Shown here: positions 20,044 to 32,191 of the stretch, piece after piece
How positions within the stretch are numbered: the stretch's first letter is position 1
Layout of the letters: each line of letters begins with the position of its first letter
Assembly: GCA_036320915.1 (NCBI GenBank)
Contig: JAXBDG010000012.1
Span: 62,001 to 126,000 of the forward strand
Direction: 5' to 3'
DNA: 64,000 bases
From: Linnemannia elongata
Lineage: Eukaryota > Mortierellomycota > Mortierellomycetes > Mortierellales > Mortierellaceae
Notes under the pieces: model-generated
The model's input: only the letters and a program-made list of their open reading frames with translations
Told to the model about the DNA's origin: nothing
Databases searched by the model: none
Program-made: the position numbers and the translations under genes

Positions 20044-20192
20044 ATTGTGCCTTTCATGTAAAAAATTAACCGCTACTCCAACTGTGAGCGGGGTTTGCAT
20101 GGGTGTAGAACAAAAAATGTTGACCTGAATAGTTGGCTAATCGGGGTTTAGTGGCCAAAACAAACATTTTATGTGAAACTGCCCAATACAAT
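20044..20192 (+). repeat. Dispersed repeat Z, copy 2
   Basis: Near-identical to 4435-4592 between TATTGTGCCTTTCA and GCCCAATA. It lies directly upstream of the next pseudogene. Confidence 0.78.
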
Positions 20193-20240
20193 ATTTATTT
20201 GATTTTGTTGCTCTGCCTTTCTCTCTCTACCGCTTTTCCC

Positions 20241-20886
20241 TTCTGAAGCTAACGCTATCACAATCGATTTGCGCCAGCATGGACTCCCAGTCTGCAAGCT
20301 GTGGCAAGAAGGACGAGGATTCTCGATCATAACCTGCGAAACCTGGATAGTGCTCATGAGGTTTTATCGATAGCTGGGGGCCCTGACACAGATCGAGGTC
20401 TTGGATCTTCGGATCGCGTCAAAGGAGCTGGAGTGACTGGACGAGAACGGACAAGAGCGACAAGATCCACAAAACAACAGCGATAACCGCGACGACGCAT
20501 GGCGTACCGATGGCAGTACACGAAACAGCTTTGACCACCCCTTCCAAGACCATCTCAAAAACGCGCTCGAGTTCACTCACGACAAGTCCTTCCCAGGGTT
20601 GCTTTCCTTAGGCGATGAGACGATTGGCCGTTCAGGGTATCTGGGATGATTATCTGGGCTGATAAAGCTGAAAGAATTGCGAGGGCACGTTCAAGTGACA
20701 ACCACGGAGGCCCGCCAGACGGTCAGACAAAGGGAGATGGATTGGATGTAAGATCATTGGTCTCGACTACAGGTCATCGAGCTCATGCCCTTTGATATCT
20801 GGGGGGACGGTGGATTTCCATACATTCAGTGGTTTAAAGAGAAGCGGCCGGGAGTCCTTGTCAGGAAGACGTGGCCGTCGTACTGA
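20241..20886 (+). pseudogene. F-box/LRR-type protein relic with nonsense codons
   Basis: A single frame reads ANAITIDLRQHGLPVCKLWQ, CETWIVLMRFYR, stop, LGALTQIEVLDLRIASKELE, stop, LDENGQERQDPQN, NALEFTHDKSFPGLLSLGDE, stop, KLKELRGHVQVTT, stop, and finally IELMPFDIWGDGGFPYIQWF and the natural end at 20886. The C-terminal style resembles large F-box/LRR proteins of Mortierellaceae, which is my recognition from general knowledge and not a search. No frameshift is needed to follow the frame, so decay has been mainly by point substitution. Confidence 0.7.
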
Positions 20887-23617
20887 AAGGACGTTGAAGG
20901 GGATAACGTTTTTTTGTCTATATGATCCATGCCTTGGAGGAGATATAACAATAAAACATTCAAGCTCATCCATATTGCTCCAACTGAGATGAAGAAGACT
21001 CATTGTATTGTCATTTTTCTCTCTGAATGAATGCAGCTAGCTCTGTTGCTATTCTATGAACCCCAGTTGGTGGCGTTTGATGTTATGATGCGTGACTGTT
21101 TGCCCCCACTCGCAAGATGTTCCAACATGGCGAGACACAACAACTGATCACTGCGGTGGTGTAAACGAAGGGGGAGATGTGGATGGCCGATGAAGAATGG
21201 ATCTGATCGCACTGTCAAACGAGAATCTTGCTAATGTAACCAAGGTCGCTGAATCTGCTCATGGTCTTGGTTTAGAAGCAAATGGATCAACCCTGATCAA
21301 CACAATTGTCTGAATCCCTTCAAAACTGAGCCCTTTGAAAATTAATATTTGTTCTGCACAAATACAGACAAAGACACAGACACAGAGCAAAGAAAAGGGC
21401 AAATGGTGTTTCTTATTTTTGCATTGGATTTTAACCACACTCTCACTCTCCTCTTCTTACCTTCAATCCACTCCATCCCTCACAGTTTTCACGACCAAAG
21501 ACAGCATCCACTCTTCCTCGGCCACTACTGACGCATGTGCTCTTGTTGCTTATCCACCTACACAATCAACGCCGCCCTTCTCTTTCTTTCACGAGAACTC
21601 TCTCACTCAATGCCAGTAATGATACATATCTCGTACCAATACAATTCGCATTAAAAGGACCAGGATAAACGAAAGCATGCAAGCAAAACGAACACCCCCT
21701 ATTTCCCTCTCTCTCGCTCGCTCTACAAAGCAACAGAGGATAAACCAGAGATGCAATGGCGGTAGAGACTTACCAGAGATTGTGGAGGCCGAGATAGAGG
21801 AGCCAGATACGGAATAAGAGAGGAGACAACCATTGGTTTAGCGTGGGAATGAAAGGGAGTGTTGGTCTCTCCTCCAAAAGAAAAAAGATGAGGGCATAGT
21901 AAAAATGGCACACAAGCATTCCCTCCCACCAACCAGGCTGTCTATTTTTTTGTTGATGATGAGCACTCCCAGAAGCGCAGTGTGGAGGAGTAGCCGTGGA
22001 CTGTGCTTCATCTTGCTCTTCCTCTAATGAAAATAAGCACCCAAAGTCCTTGCTTTTTCTCACGATGCTTTAGTCTGACATGGGTGCGTCTATGCTCTAC
22101 ACTGTCAACGTTTCCTGGTCCTGACAAACTGACAAGGTACGACAGGAGAGAAAAACGATGGCGTTGTTGCTGTTAGTGAGTCCTGTCCACGAGTACTCTC
22201 TATGGAGGGTCGGTCGTCTCCCAGCTTTGCACGGTGTAGTCTAGGGTATGATGGTGGTTGACCAGACTTCCTTCCGAAGTTCTCCCTCCTTTCACAAGGC
22301 AAGTGCGCTTCACGTAGTTGAGAATACCGAGGAGCGGGCTGAGGCGGAGGGTGAATTATTCATAATCGAGGCGGGGAATGTGACGAAAGACATGTACATG
22401 GTGCGATGGCTGGGTACTATGTGATGTGGGAGTGGGTCACTGGGTGGATCTATGCATTGCAATGCGGGAAGAACGGATGAAAAGAGGAGGAGGGAGAAGG
22501 AGAAGTGAAGTTTTGATGAGAAAGAAGAGAGGGAGTGAGAAAGGGAGGAAGGAGGAGGAGGAGTGTTGTGAGCGAGCAGCTGATGAGTGTGGTCCATCTA
22601 GTTTAGAGGAAGGAACATCATGTTGATGCGGATTGCATTATGAGTATGTCTGCTGAGGATGTGTGTTAATCAGGGTGGAGTGCGTGTTCGTTCCATGCTA
22701 TTTGTTGCTGGTGTCGTTGCTGAGTGATGTTGCTCTCGTTGTTGTTATTGTTGTAAAGAGAACAAAGGACGGTAAGTTGTTGCTTTGGGTCATAGGGGAT
22801 AAACAATAGACAATAGGAAAGTGCATCGAAGAAGTGTGTCCCATGCACACATGTTTGTCATTGAGGGGAGGGGTTAAAGAGAAAGAAAGAGAACGAGGGT
22901 GAGCCTTTGTTTGCAAAGGAAAGGGACAGACAGTGAACGAAGAGGGAGGACGGAGACATCAACAAAAATAGGATTCAGGAACAACAGACACTGATGAACT
23001 AGCTAGCTTGATCAACACGAAACAAACAAAGACCAAGAAGGTTTAGCGACCACTCATGCACTGTTAGAACGACAGTCATTCATTGGTCTTTTTTCACTGA
23101 TTTTTTTTGATTTTGTTTTTTTTTTACAATCCGCTCTCTAACTAATATTACTTGCCATGAATGACGACGCAGACTCTCAAACATGGAGGCAGAGGACATA
23201 AGAAGGAAAGGGGTACAAAAGTACAGAAAGGGTGCAGAAGGGGTAGAGAAGAGGCAGAGGAAGAAAGAGAAACTGAGGAGGACCTGAAGGTAAGGCTAAG
23301 GAAGAACAGGATGGAAGGAAGAGTAGAGAGGGATAAGAGCCAAGGTAGTGCTCGATCAATGCACACCATTGTCAGAGCCATTTCAGTCAGTTAACCTCGG
23401 AGATTTCAAATTCACCTACCAAGTCGTCGTTTGGAAATCGTGGGGTAGGTAAGCTTGCTGCAGCCTCTGGTGGGACCAGGCTTGGCCATTTTTTACATCG
23501 TTCCTCAGTGTAGGAAAAGATAAAGGAATCGTAAGTGTATTACGGTGCTAGAGCAGGAAGAACATAAGCAACTACAATCCCGTTTTATCCACACTTTGGC
23601 ATAGTACAACCTCCCCA

Positions 23618-23653
<36 letters not shown>

Positions 23654-24630
23654 GCCTCAGCCTGAAAACAATGGCCCTCGATCGATAAAGTCGAAGGTAG
23701 AAAAAGTTCCATGCCTAATAACCGAAACAAGTGGTCATTAAGAGTGTGGCGCAGAGACATAGACGACCTCACCCTTGACCTAAGACGAGGAGGAAAAAAT
23801 TGCCCTCTTTGGTGTGCATTTGTTCAAGCACCATTGCAGAATATATGTCTAACCAACCACCTATCTAAACTTGATCTCCCTCGAGCACTTGCCATTTCGA
23901 TCCACATCCGTTCATGTGGTTTTCTTCTAGCAGGCTCCTAAGTATGGATGGGACCCCTCTTGTTGCTAACATAGGATGTTACTCTCCTTTCTTCCTCTTA
24001 CACCATTGTATTTAATCTGTAGGTCTAAAGCCTTGAATATAGGCTTTGACACTATTACTTTCTATCTTTGTTAGCAATAGATGGTAGCACCATCCCTTCA
24101 TCATTATCCACTCTTCATGGAGGCCCACCAGATGAAAAAGAATGAAGTGGGACGCTGCGGCATTGTTTATTGATTCCGTCTTCAGCACCTTGATCAACGT
24201 ATAACAAAACACCCCGATGGTCACAAGGACATGATAGAGTTTTCCAAGGAAAGAATGAGTGAAAAAAGGGGGTTTGGGTGGGAAACCGACCGAACATTTA
24301 TTTTTTTATTTTCGCCCAAAACCGAGAGTGGCATTCATCCTCGTCCCGCGGGCAGTGCTTTTAAAGAACTGAGCATTATGGCGTAGTCATTTGGATCGGG
24401 TATAGGGTCTAGGCCTCAACTCAAGAGCAATCGGGTCACCTTTACTTATGTCACAGTACATGTACGCCCATCTTGTGCGACTGTGGAATTTTGTGTTTTT
24501 GGGTTTTAGGCTTTAGGCCAAACATCAACACCTGCCAACATGTTGCGGAACTGAAAGGCTACGTAATGGATTCGTTTTCCACCTTAGGAAATTTTGCTCG
24601 TTTCCTCGTTTGGAGTCCTTGTCCAATGGT
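20887..24630. other. Long gene-poor stretch
   Basis: About 3.7 kb with strong strand asymmetry (pyrimidine tracts near 21400-21700, purine tracts near 22450-22570 and 23200-23340). Short frames here have low-complexity composition and no recognisable domain. No tRNA or rRNA was noticed. It may hold untranslated or regulatory DNA. Confidence 0.4.
23615..23649. repeat. (CA)n microsatellite
   Basis: Uninterrupted CA dinucleotides for about 30 bases, preceded by CACAAA. Confidence 0.9.
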
Positions 24631-24638
24631 TATAAAAG
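24631..24638 (+). promoter_or_regulatory. TATA box of the DUF7514-like gene
   Basis: TATAAAAG lies 71 bases upstream of the preferred ATG at 24709. Confidence 0.6.
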
Positions 24639-24708
24639 CGGGGGTAGCTCCTGGCTCACTTCTCACTTTGCTCCCAAACAGAAACACACGCATTCCACAC
24701 AAAACAAC

Positions 24709-25353
24709 ATGGCCTACCAGCCCCCACTCCTCGATCATCAGTACAATCCTACAGAATCGCTGTGCACCTTCTCCAATGCGCTCTTCCGTTATCTTGATAC
24801 GCACTACGAGCCAAGAGGTACCCAGTTACTCGAGCCCGAAAAGATGAAGGCCCTATTGGCGCTCTTGTCACCTCCAGAGGAAGTCCAAGCGAATCGTCAA
24901 GTGAGCTCCTTGTACTTCAATACTGTGTTCTTGGCCCTCTCGATCCAGACGGTGTTCACTGCCCACGGTCCATCGGTCACTCCTACGGGTCTTCTTGCTT
25001 ATCTTCGTCACGAGATTATGAGTGATCCTGATGCAAGCGGCTTTTCATCCTTTGAGAGGGTAAATAATGCAATGCGGCTTAGACACCCTTTTGCTCGATC
25101 AGAGTTCCCTCAAGTAGCAGAACCAAAGGCCAAGGAATTGCAGTCGTATATTGAAGCCAGTGTTAAAAACAATCTCAAAGACCTGGGCTGGAGTGCAGCG
25201 GCCGTATACGATGAGGCGCTCGAGGCTGTGAAGGTGCGAATTGCCCTAGAGCAGAGAGGTCAACAGGCTGCACTGGACCTTATCAGTCCGAGCTATTGCT
25301 ATAGCTGTCGTAGATATCCATGCATTTGCCATGGGGCATTAGGCCTCATCTAG
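24709..25353 (+). CDS. DUF7514-like protein with Cys-rich C-terminus
   Basis: The 214-residue protein starts at the ATG at 24709 (MAYQPPLLDHQYNPTESLC). An earlier in-frame ATG would fall upstream of the likely transcription start given the TATA box at 24631. The region ALFRYLDTHYEPRGTQLL, LEPEKMKALLALL, TPTGLLAYLRHEIMSDPD and the following helix resemble the fungal DUF7514 domain, whose function is unknown. The resemblance is from memory. Ahead of the stop is a CYSCRRYPCICH tail that could bind a metal. No introns are needed. It stands alone in gene-poor DNA, with repeat-rich regions on both sides. Confidence 0.75.
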   Translation: MAYQPPLLDHQYNPTESLCTFSNALFRYLDTHYEPRGTQLLEPEKMKALLALLSPPEEVQANRQVSSLYFNTVFLALSIQTVFTAHGPSVTPTGLLAYLRHEIMSDPDASGFSSFERVNNAMRLRHPFARSEFPQVAEPKAKELQSYIEASVKNNLKDLGWSAAAVYDEALEAVKVRIALEQRGQQAALDLISPSYCYSCRRYPCICHGALGLI

Positions 25354-26198
25354 TGCAATCACCTATCTCCTATTCCTTCAAATACATTCGTATGGCCTTC
25401 GTTTTCTTCTTGCGACGTACAACATTGCATAAGGTCCTTATCCCGCGTTGTAAGGACTGGTAGAGTGCCAAGTATTAATGGGCAACAGGACAGGGCACTG
25501 GATAACCGAATGGGTAATGGCAGAGATCCGTGTGAGGCACAATTTGTGAAAAGTAGTGCGTCAAGGAACAAAGCGGTGGTATTTGTAAACAAGTCCTCTC
25601 TTCTGTCTCCGCACCCTTAAACTTTATCCGTATCCGTAGCCTGCTTCCAAAGCGGATCATAGACAGGTGTTTGTATTTTGCGGAGAAGGAACTAGACGAA
25701 AGAAGGCATGCGAAGAGGGATGCTAGATTTCTTTTCAGCAGACAGATTTAATACTTTTGTTATTTATGGAGGAAAAGCGGGTCAGCAATTCATGTTCACC
25801 GGTTCTACGGTACAAATTCATGCCCCAGGACTGATTGCGTGCAATGTGTTGTACTGACTCTACCAAGCAACAACAAATGTGCAGGGTTGGTGACATGGAG
25901 GGAATGAGATGTATTGTAGTAAAATCCCTCACTCAAAGGTAGCATGAGGGAGGATCTAAGCGTTTACGTATCTCATTTGCTCCGGCTGCACAAAACGGAG
26001 GCGAGATGCATGAGGGCGAAATGTTGAGTCTTGTTCATCACACCTTGTTCATTCACTTTCACGCAAGTGAAATTTCCATTTCTCACAGAGCATGACGCAT
26101 TGTATTGCAAGCTGCCACGAATTACATGCGACTAGTATTAATCTACCTTGTCGGCGGTCTTAATGACGTTATAAATTTGACTATCACCGCCCTATTTC
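25354..26198. other. No recognisable gene
   Basis: 3' flank of the DUF7514-like gene. Nothing assignable on either strand. Confidence 0.4.
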
Positions 26199-26266
26199 AG
26201 CTCCAGCTCCAGCTCCAGTTCCAGTCCCAGTCCCAGTCCCAGTCCCGGTCCCAGTCCCAGTCTCAT
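26199..26266. repeat. Hexanucleotide tandem repeat
   Basis: Copies of CAGCTC pass into copies of CAGTCC, about eleven units in total. Confidence 0.85.
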
Positions 26267-27965
26267 TTTTATCCTTAGCCTCACCCCTATTCTCAACATA
26301 CCCCCTGCAACGCTACCCCTAAGTCTCCAACCCATTGTCTCTTTCCGTCACCCTCTATGGATATTCCTCCAAATCCACCTCTACATATAAGCAATTATAT
26401 CCTCGCCATGTATTTAATCCTTGACTATCAATAAAATCATTGCCTGCTTGTTACCTTCATTAACACTGCCGCACGAGGGATACCCTCACACCTTGCACCC
26501 TCACTTTTCCTTTTTTGTGCTACACTCTTCTGTTCAATCGCGATTCTTTGCACAAGGTGGTTAAGTCTGGTGACGTTCCTTCGTGAATATTTGGCGTAGG
26601 GGTAGGTACACACTAAACCTCACCTCGATATGTTTTACTCGATGGGTTTCCCATGACAAGAACAACTGCAGTCGGACCCCTTTTATGTGCTTCGTCCATG
26701 TTTTTTTTTCGTGGTTACACCACGTAGCCCATTTGCTGGATACAGTCAACCCTTGAGAGAATATAAAGAGTTGGGAGCGAGCATAACAGTAACCCACGAC
26801 ACTCGCATTATGCTATTTGCTAACCAAATTTGGGTTTAGCTCGCCTCAGCAAAGATTAAAATTGCCACTAAGTGTCGGAAGAGCATGTTCCCATCCAGTT
26901 TATATTTTCGCTCATAGTTGGCGCTAAAAGACGGGGAGTTTTTTTAATGCAACACCACATTCCACTTATTTTTATTGCGCTTGTCTTGATAACTCTCCGC
27001 CATCTCCTCCCTCCCTCCCACATACACAGCAATCCATCACTTCGACTACCCATCCACTCATCCAAAAATACAACCCCTCCGTCTTGTTGCCATAGCGTTG
27101 TCTGTCAAGCCTGGCGCCTGATACATCGCCTTCGACCGAGCTACTAAGTTACGATTCCAGAGGAACGCTGTATTTTATGTCCTATGCGTATATCCATCTT
27201 CCTATTCCTATCTCGTATATCGGGGTTGTTCGTGTCATCCGCGCGTACATTGTCTGGATGTCCGATTCCTATGTGTTTCAATGATGACCATCTGAACAGT
27301 CCTGTTTATAGAAAAGGGCTGGTGTTTATACCGTCTAACATTAGTACTGAATTATTGTTACCATTGCGTGTTATTCTTCAGATAGCGTCTCGGGCGCAGA
27401 GTGATATCGTGGGCCTTTGGTCAGTGGACGTCCGGTGGGATGGACGCATAACCACTACAGTATAGGAGTTATCCGCTCGTATTGATTGTATAAAGAAAGT
27501 TATTCTAAAGGCCTTTCGATTTTCTTAGCACTAACCGCTTGACAGTAGTTCCACTTAGGTACTACTCTGTTTATTCAGCTGTATCCTACCCATGGATCGG
27601 CGTTTATGAAACCCTCCAAAACTTTCAATATTTATCTCTATAATACTTAATATTCCAGGCCCAAGCCCTTTCTTAGCGCTCCACTAACTTGACCTTCTAG
27701 AGAGTACTGATCAAAGCAATATTGGTACTGAATATTGTACCGCGTCAATCATTAGTCGGCTATTCAGACAAAGGCAGGATTTCTGGCAGTGGACGAACCT
27801 TATAGCATGTTCTTTTTTTGTTTGAAGCAATCAAAAAGAACAAATACAAAACAACTATTTTCACTCAGGCCTTCGTTCAAGAGCTGTCCATCCACTGAAA
27901 AACGCGCCTGTTTGTGAATGAGCTTCTCTCTTGCTCACAGTACCTCATACTATCCGCTGAGATTA
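26267..27965. other. No recognisable gene
   Basis: AT-rich sequence up to the left end of the large palindrome. Short frames show no family features. Confidence 0.4.
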
Positions 27966-28998
27966 AACCCGCTGTTCTATAGATTGCTCGAAAGCAAACA
28001 TCTGCTCTCTTTTTTCTTCTTTTTTTTCTTTCAGACGCTTCGGTTAAGGGAAGCTCAACATACTCCCTAGCGCCGGGGTGATGGATGACCGGGCTGATTT
28101 CCGGTCGGCTAAGCCACTAGGCGCATACCTGTGTTGAATAAGCCGCTCATGGTGCCCCCCCCCCCTGTGATAATGGTTTTGTTGTTTGTTTTGTTTACAT
28201 TTTTTTATTTGCATTTTTTTATTTGCATGCACGCATGGTTGCATAGATGAGGGAAGATTTAGCTAGAATTAAACCACCAAGAACAGCATAATGTCTGGCC
28301 CTGGTGCGCCCAGTACTGCATATTGTGAAGGTAGGGGTTAAAATGAATAACAAGAAAGAATGATGTTTACCTCTACAGCCGTATTTACCTGGGGTCTGTC
28401 CAGGTCACCCAATGGTGTGCTCGTTAAATAAGGGAGCGGCCTATCAGCAGCACTTAACCGCAACATCATCTCTTGTCTCGTATGCTCTCTTGCAAGTGTC
28501 AGCCTTAATTTATCACAGCGAGGAGGCAAACATCACTGATATTGCCAGTAGAGGACTTGCGACCCAGTTGTGCAGATAAATGCCATCCAGAGCAGACCTG
28601 GTGGCATGTCATAAAAAAGGGATTAGAGGCCAAGTGGGATAATGCAGGTGGGCTAGAAAGAGCCAAGTGGGAATCAGAACAGGATCCCAGAGTGTTCCAC
28701 AGGGAACTTTTTTCATTCCATACCCTAAGTGTGATCAACAGTGACCTGGGATTGTACACAAAAGTGCCGAGAAAACACACTCACAAATGTCATACACTCG
28801 CGGGGAGAATTTTAGGGGGGTTTTTTTTTTCTTTTAATAAAAAATGGGGTTCATACGGACATATCTTCCAATAGAGACAGGATGGCTACTTGATTGACAA
28901 AAAAAAAAAAAAAAAAAAAATCGAATCCTAGTGGGTCCTAGGTCTTTCGACATTCTCTCAGCCAGATTCTAGGACGAGGGAATCATGCCATTCGCAAC

Positions 28999-29250
28999 TC
29001 AAGCGTTAATCGGGACGCAGAGGCCGACATTGATGAGACCTTGTTGCTGGCAGCAATAGGCGGTAGCGCCGGCGTTGCAGCCGCCGGAGCTAAGTATAGG
29101 GACACATTTGATGAGATCAACACCAAGAAAACTGGCATCTGTGCAGCACGATGCCTTATTATGTTTAGAGTCGGCCTTGCAGACTTGCGTGGGGTTAGCT
29201 GCTGCGATGCTCAAAATTCCGCAGAGCACAAGCAATGCCTTGAAATGCAT
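28999..29250 (-). CDS. Hydrophobin-like small secreted protein, left copy
   Basis: The 83-residue protein is encoded identically in the right arm. It has a signal peptide (MHFKALLVLCGILSIAAA) and eight Cys in the hydrophobin order C, CC, C, C, CC, C, with spacings 10, 12, 8, 7 and 10. These fall between class I and class II norms. Hydrophobins are amphipathic proteins that coat aerial structures and surfaces. The start is the first Met that gives a signal peptide. A 5'-UTR intron (29262-29401) and a TATA box (29512-29519) precede it. Transcription points away from the palindrome centre. Another eight-Cys secreted family cannot be excluded. Confidence 0.75.
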   Translation of the reverse strand: MHFKALLVLCGILSIAAANPTQVCKADSKHNKASCCTDASFLGVDLIKCVPILSSGGCNAGATAYCCQQQGLINVGLCVPINA

Positions 29251-29511
29251 GTTGGAATAGGCTAGGAGGAAGGGAAACAAGGGAATATTAGTATAAGTGA
29301 GGGATATTGTCGTGGTCCAAGAATGAGGAACATACACACGATATTTAATAGTAAATGTTACGACCCAGCCACGGTGATCGTAGAGCAAAGTTACAAATTA
29401 CCTGGAAAGGGGTTCGTGTGGAGTTCTTGAGACGGTTGTGAGAGTTGTTGTGTTGAGAAATGTTCTCGAGTGTTGGTTGAAGAATGGTGCAGGTTGCTTG
29501 AGGTTGAGCTC

Positions 29512-29519
29512 TTTTTATA
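29512..29519 (-). promoter_or_regulatory. TATA box of left hydrophobin-like gene
   Basis: TATAAAAA on the minus strand, about 110 bases upstream of the 5'-UTR intron donor. Mirror of 33963-33970. Confidence 0.65.
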
Positions 29520-30914
29520 CCTTTGCAAACCCCCCTCCTTCTCTTTCCATAGAAAAAGGAGAGGCCGCAATAAAATTTACATCATTTTCCCAATGTCTAG
29601 TGTTCATACAAAGAATTGAAGCAGATATGACCAAAAGGATGACCATTTGCGATTGAGTAACAAATTTGGTCACTTTTACTCGGAAATGACAGATGCGAAG
29701 GAATCGGGCAAATGTCAAGGAAAGTCAGGAAGAAGTAAAGACGACAGGAGAAAGGATGGCGATGTTCTTCAGGCACCGTGTGGTCATTGTAACGGCTTTA
29801 CAACTGGGGCTCCCCTATTGCATACGCTACTACGGTATAGTTTTCTGCATATGATCTTTGTTTTTTAATTTGGAAAAATCGGAACTAGGCTTCCTCCTTG
29901 CGTGATTTGAATATTCTCCTAGTGCGTCCCCTAGTGCCTCCTCTAGTGCCTTTCCTAGCGCCTAACTTGCGGCATTATGCAAAAGTGGGTAAAGGTAGTT
30001 TACAAGATACTATATTGGGTGATGTGTGTAGATCTTCGTTTAGCAGATCTTTTGTTTCAGATATCAGCATGCCCATGGTGTAATGGATTGACGTTTGGTT
30101 GCGACATCGGCATGCCCATGTTTCAATGAGGTTGACGTTTGGTTACGACATCGGTACGTCCATGGTGTGAAGGGGGTGGGATGGAGGAGAGAGGAGCAGG
30201 CGGGAGGAAAATTTTGGGTACATGGGCTAGAACACCCCTCTAATTGCATATCCCCCCAATTGCACACGCCCCCTTGTGGCCAAAGCGTAAGCAAAACGGG
30301 AGTCTCGACTCTAACGGTCAACCCAATTCGCGAGTAGCTATCTATGACGTTGAGACCACTAGTGCATCAATTGGGTTTAATTAGCTCGTTGTTTTTCAGC
30401 TAAATAAAACGGATGAAGGCCTGTGCGCGTGTGCGCGAACATTGTCTGTTGCTCTAGCTCGCTCTTCATTGCCTGGTCTTTTTTTACTTTTGATTTTTCA
30501 CACCCCTTAACTTGGCCGACCCATGCATTTTCATGTGTCAACCGAACAAGTCAAGGGCGACGCCAAAGGAACATGGTTTTGTTTTTGTTACAGACTCCAA
30601 AACTGCTCATATGACCTCCATGAGCAAAGATGCAAGTCATTTTACTTCATACGTGATAACTCGGTTGACTGAACCCTCGACCATCGCAATAGCCCCACTT
30701 CTTTATACCGCTGCACAGTCACCTCTCAAAGAGTATTATACTATGAATGTGAATACGATTGAGCATAGTCGAACCACAGCTCAAAAAGCTACTGAAACAT
30801 CGCAGTTCCTAGGTGCTTCTGATTATATTTCCTAGCACCCGCACGGCTTCCATTGTAAATCTTTAGTACGGTACCTTTATTGAGGTGCCTGCATGTAAAT
30901 ATACCCTTACAGTA

Positions 30915-32191
30915 CAGTCCCCTCCCAATGAGTATTGCACTAAGGATTTAAAATACAAAATCCAATTCATTCGGGTTCATTCGGATTTAATAGCTTGTGG
31001 GGCCTCCCTCTGCTTCTAGCACCGCAGCTACTCTTTTATTCATGGATGCTACAAGGTTGATGATGGTTTCTGGGGGTATTTTCTCCCATTCCTCCAGGAT
31101 GGCGGCAACCATTTCTTCCTTGCTTGTCGGTTTTCTGGGACGTTTGTTGAGTTGTCGTTTGAGAATCGACCAGATGTGTTCGATGGGGTTGAGGTCAGGG
31201 GAGCGAGCTGGCCACAGCATTTTCTGGATGCCATTCTTCAACCGCCATTTTTCCGCGATTTTGCAAGTATGAACTGGTGCGTTGTCCTCCATTAGAAGAG
31301 GGTTCCTTACTTCTGCTGTAAACCATCTCAGTTCATTCTCGTAAACAGTATCGATAAATCCTTGTCCTTTGTTGTCATCACCATCGAGAATGACGAGTCT
31401 CGATTTCCTCCCTCCTGCAATGGCTCCCCAAACTTTGACAGTCGATCGGCCGCTACGAAGAAGTGGGAGAATGTTTTTCGGCAAATACTTCTCATCTTTG
31501 GTGCGCCAGAGATAGACCTTTCTGAAGTCTTTGCCTATTTCAAAGCAACATTCATCAGTCCAAAGGACTCTCTCCCAGTCGATCCACGTCCAATCTTGTT
31601 TGTCTCGAGCAAAGCATAATCGATCTTCAACATGCCTTGGTTCCAGAAAGGGCTTGCTGACGGCAACGCGGTGGAAGACTTTATTCTTGTGGAGAATCCT
31701 GCGTATAGTGCTTTCGGAGACCGGCTTGGGCGACATTTCGGTTATTTCCCGAAGGGTGACGCGGTTGTTGTCTTGAACCCTCTTAAGGAGTTGCTCGACA
31801 TCCTGCTCTCCAAGAGTTGGTGATCGTCCAGGAGGCTTTTTAGGGAGAACGGTGCCTTCTTGCTTCCATTTTGTAATTATGGCGAGGACTGTGTTAATGC
31901 GGAGATTGTGTGCTTTGGCGATGCTGGAAGGGGTTGCACCGGCCTCATAGGCCCCAACGATACGCCATTTGAGTTCGATAGAAAGATGCTTGGGCATGGT
32001 GTAATGGTGGTGGAGTATGATGGTGGTGGAGTAGGTTTATTGAGGATGGAGCTTTCTTTTCCATTTTATCGGAAAAGTCGGAGGACGCGGTAGTGCTAGA
32101 ATTTTCGAAAAAATAATTCTTTTGAATTGGTAACATGACTCAATTCAGTCCTATTCTATTTCATAGTGCAATACTCATTGGGAGGGGACTG
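30915..32191 (-). mobile_element. Tc1/mariner element, apparently complete
   Basis: The element is 1,277 bases with 28-base perfect terminal inverted repeats beginning CAGTCCCCTCCCAATGAG. It is flanked by TA on both sides (30913-30914 and 32192-32193) and contains one uninterrupted transposase gene. The mirror position in the right palindrome arm has a single TA and no element. Confidence 0.97.
30987..31997 (-). CDS. Tc1-like DD34E transposase
   Basis: The 336-residue enzyme cuts and joins the TIRs. The N-terminus is a paired-like helix-turn-helix domain (LKWRIVGAYEAGATPSSIAK, then PGRSPTL linking to a second DNA-binding helix set with VSESTIRRILHK). The catalytic triad is visible as WTDECCFE, LLMEDNAPVH and SPDLNPIEHIW, with 34 residues between the second Asp and the Glu. 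No stop or frameshift is present and both TIRs are intact, so the copy may be competent. The start is the ATG at 31997. Confidence 0.96.
   Translation of the reverse strand: MPKHLSIELKWRIVGAYEAGATPSSIAKAHNLRINTVLAIITKWKQEGTVLPKKPPGRSPTLGEQDVEQLLKRVQDNNRVTLREITEMSPKPVSESTIRRILHKNKVFHRVAVSKPFLEPRHVEDRLCFARDKQDWTWIDWERVLWTDECCFEIGKDFRKVYLWRTKDEKYLPKNILPLLRSGRSTVKVWGAIAGGRKSRLVILDGDDNKGQGFIDTVYENELRWFTAEVRNPLLMEDNAPVHTCKIAEKWRLKNGIQKMLWPARSPDLNPIEHIWSILKRQLNKRPRKPTSKEEMVAAILEEWEKIPPETIINLVASMNKRVAAVLEAEGGPTSY

Noticed and set aside
22310..22626. Ser/Leu-rich frames on both strands
   Set aside because: Composition follows the purine/pyrimidine bias of the DNA. No motifs.
29041..29265. Frame opposite the hydrophobin-like gene, also in the right arm
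   Set aside because: Shadow of the real gene on the other strand, with no independent support.
30512..30835. 107-codon frame duplicated in both palindrome arms
   Set aside because: Duplication explains its presence twice. No signal peptide, domain or promoter was recognised.
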